A model generated the notes under the pieces. The model did no database searches. It worked only from the letters and a program-made list of their open reading frames with translations, and was not told the DNA's origin. Both the position numbers and the translations under genes were made by a program. Below are positions 6,689 through 6,727 of a DNA stretch of 6,727 nucleotides, piece after piece; positions within the stretch are counted from its first letter, which is position 1, and every line of letters begins with the position of its first letter. Source of the DNA: Thermocrinis sp. (GTDB lineage: Bacteria > Aquificota > Aquificia > Aquificales > Aquificaceae); assembly GCA_022759285.1 (NCBI GenBank), contig JAEMPM010000092.1:1-6727 (forward strand). Direction: 5' to 3'.

Positions 6689-6717
6689 ATTATATCAGAG
6701 GTAAGTCATATTCCCAA
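6689..6717 (-). promoter_or_regulatory. Strong sigma-70-type promoter of panC-ribH-nusB
   Basis: On the minus strand, TTGGGA (6717-6712, four of six consensus bases) is followed after 17 bases by a perfect TATAAT (6694-6689), which also has the TGn of an extended -10 element. Transcription should start near 6682, 15 bases before the panC ATG. This is the best promoter match in the window and fits constant, high expression of a housekeeping operon. The 33 bases from 6695 to the right edge show no gene. Confidence 0.75.
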
Positions 6718-6727
6718 TCCACATAGG

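Overview
The window looks like a compact stretch of core genome from a thermophilic bacterium of the Aquificales (Aquifex/Hydrogenobacter/Thermocrinis type). The best evidence is the lumazine synthase at 5353-5817. It has 154 residues and, compared from memory, is nearly co-linear with the Aquifex aeolicus enzyme, including F22, H88 and R127. Other signs agree: almost no spacer DNA, 4-base ATGA overlaps, purine-rich coding strands and arginine encoded mostly by AGA/AGG. The genus assignment is inference. I saw no mobile element, CRISPR array, RNA gene, riboswitch or clear terminator, and no gene-free stretch longer than about 70 bases.

Layout. (1) A leftward block from 3739 to the left edge: a catalytic M16 zinc peptidase (2447-3739), an inactive M16 partner (1197-2450) joined by an ATGA overlap, and, after 51 bases, a GlcF/HdrD-like iron-sulfur protein (1145 to beyond base 1) whose last residues lie outside the window. 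(2) A 65-base divergent promoter region (3740-3804). The best promoter candidates on the two strands share nearly the same -35 bases. (3) A rightward pair: a UDP-glucuronate decarboxylase-type sugar-nucleotide enzyme (3805-4746) and tatA (4752-4955), whose ribosome-binding site is formed by the last codons of the enzyme gene. (4) A leftward operon panC-ribH-nusB (6667 to 4952), driven by an extended -10 promoter at 6689-6717 and held together by overlaps of 14 and 4 bases. Its last gene converges on tatA so tightly that both stop codons lie in one TTAA.

How the genes work together. The two M16 proteins should form a heterodimer: one has the zinc site, the other the C-terminal Arg/Tyr substrate-binding pair. 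Both appear to have signal peptides. The right-hand operon makes pantothenate and the riboflavin precursor and encodes an rRNA antitermination factor. The sugar-nucleotide enzyme probably feeds cell-surface polysaccharide synthesis, and TatA belongs to folded-protein export.

No clearly new system is visible. The points most worth a second look are the shared divergent promoter with predicted leaderless messages, Shine-Dalgarno-like sites inside both M16 signal-peptide coding regions that could give unexported forms, and the divergent arginine codon use of the sugar-nucleotide gene.
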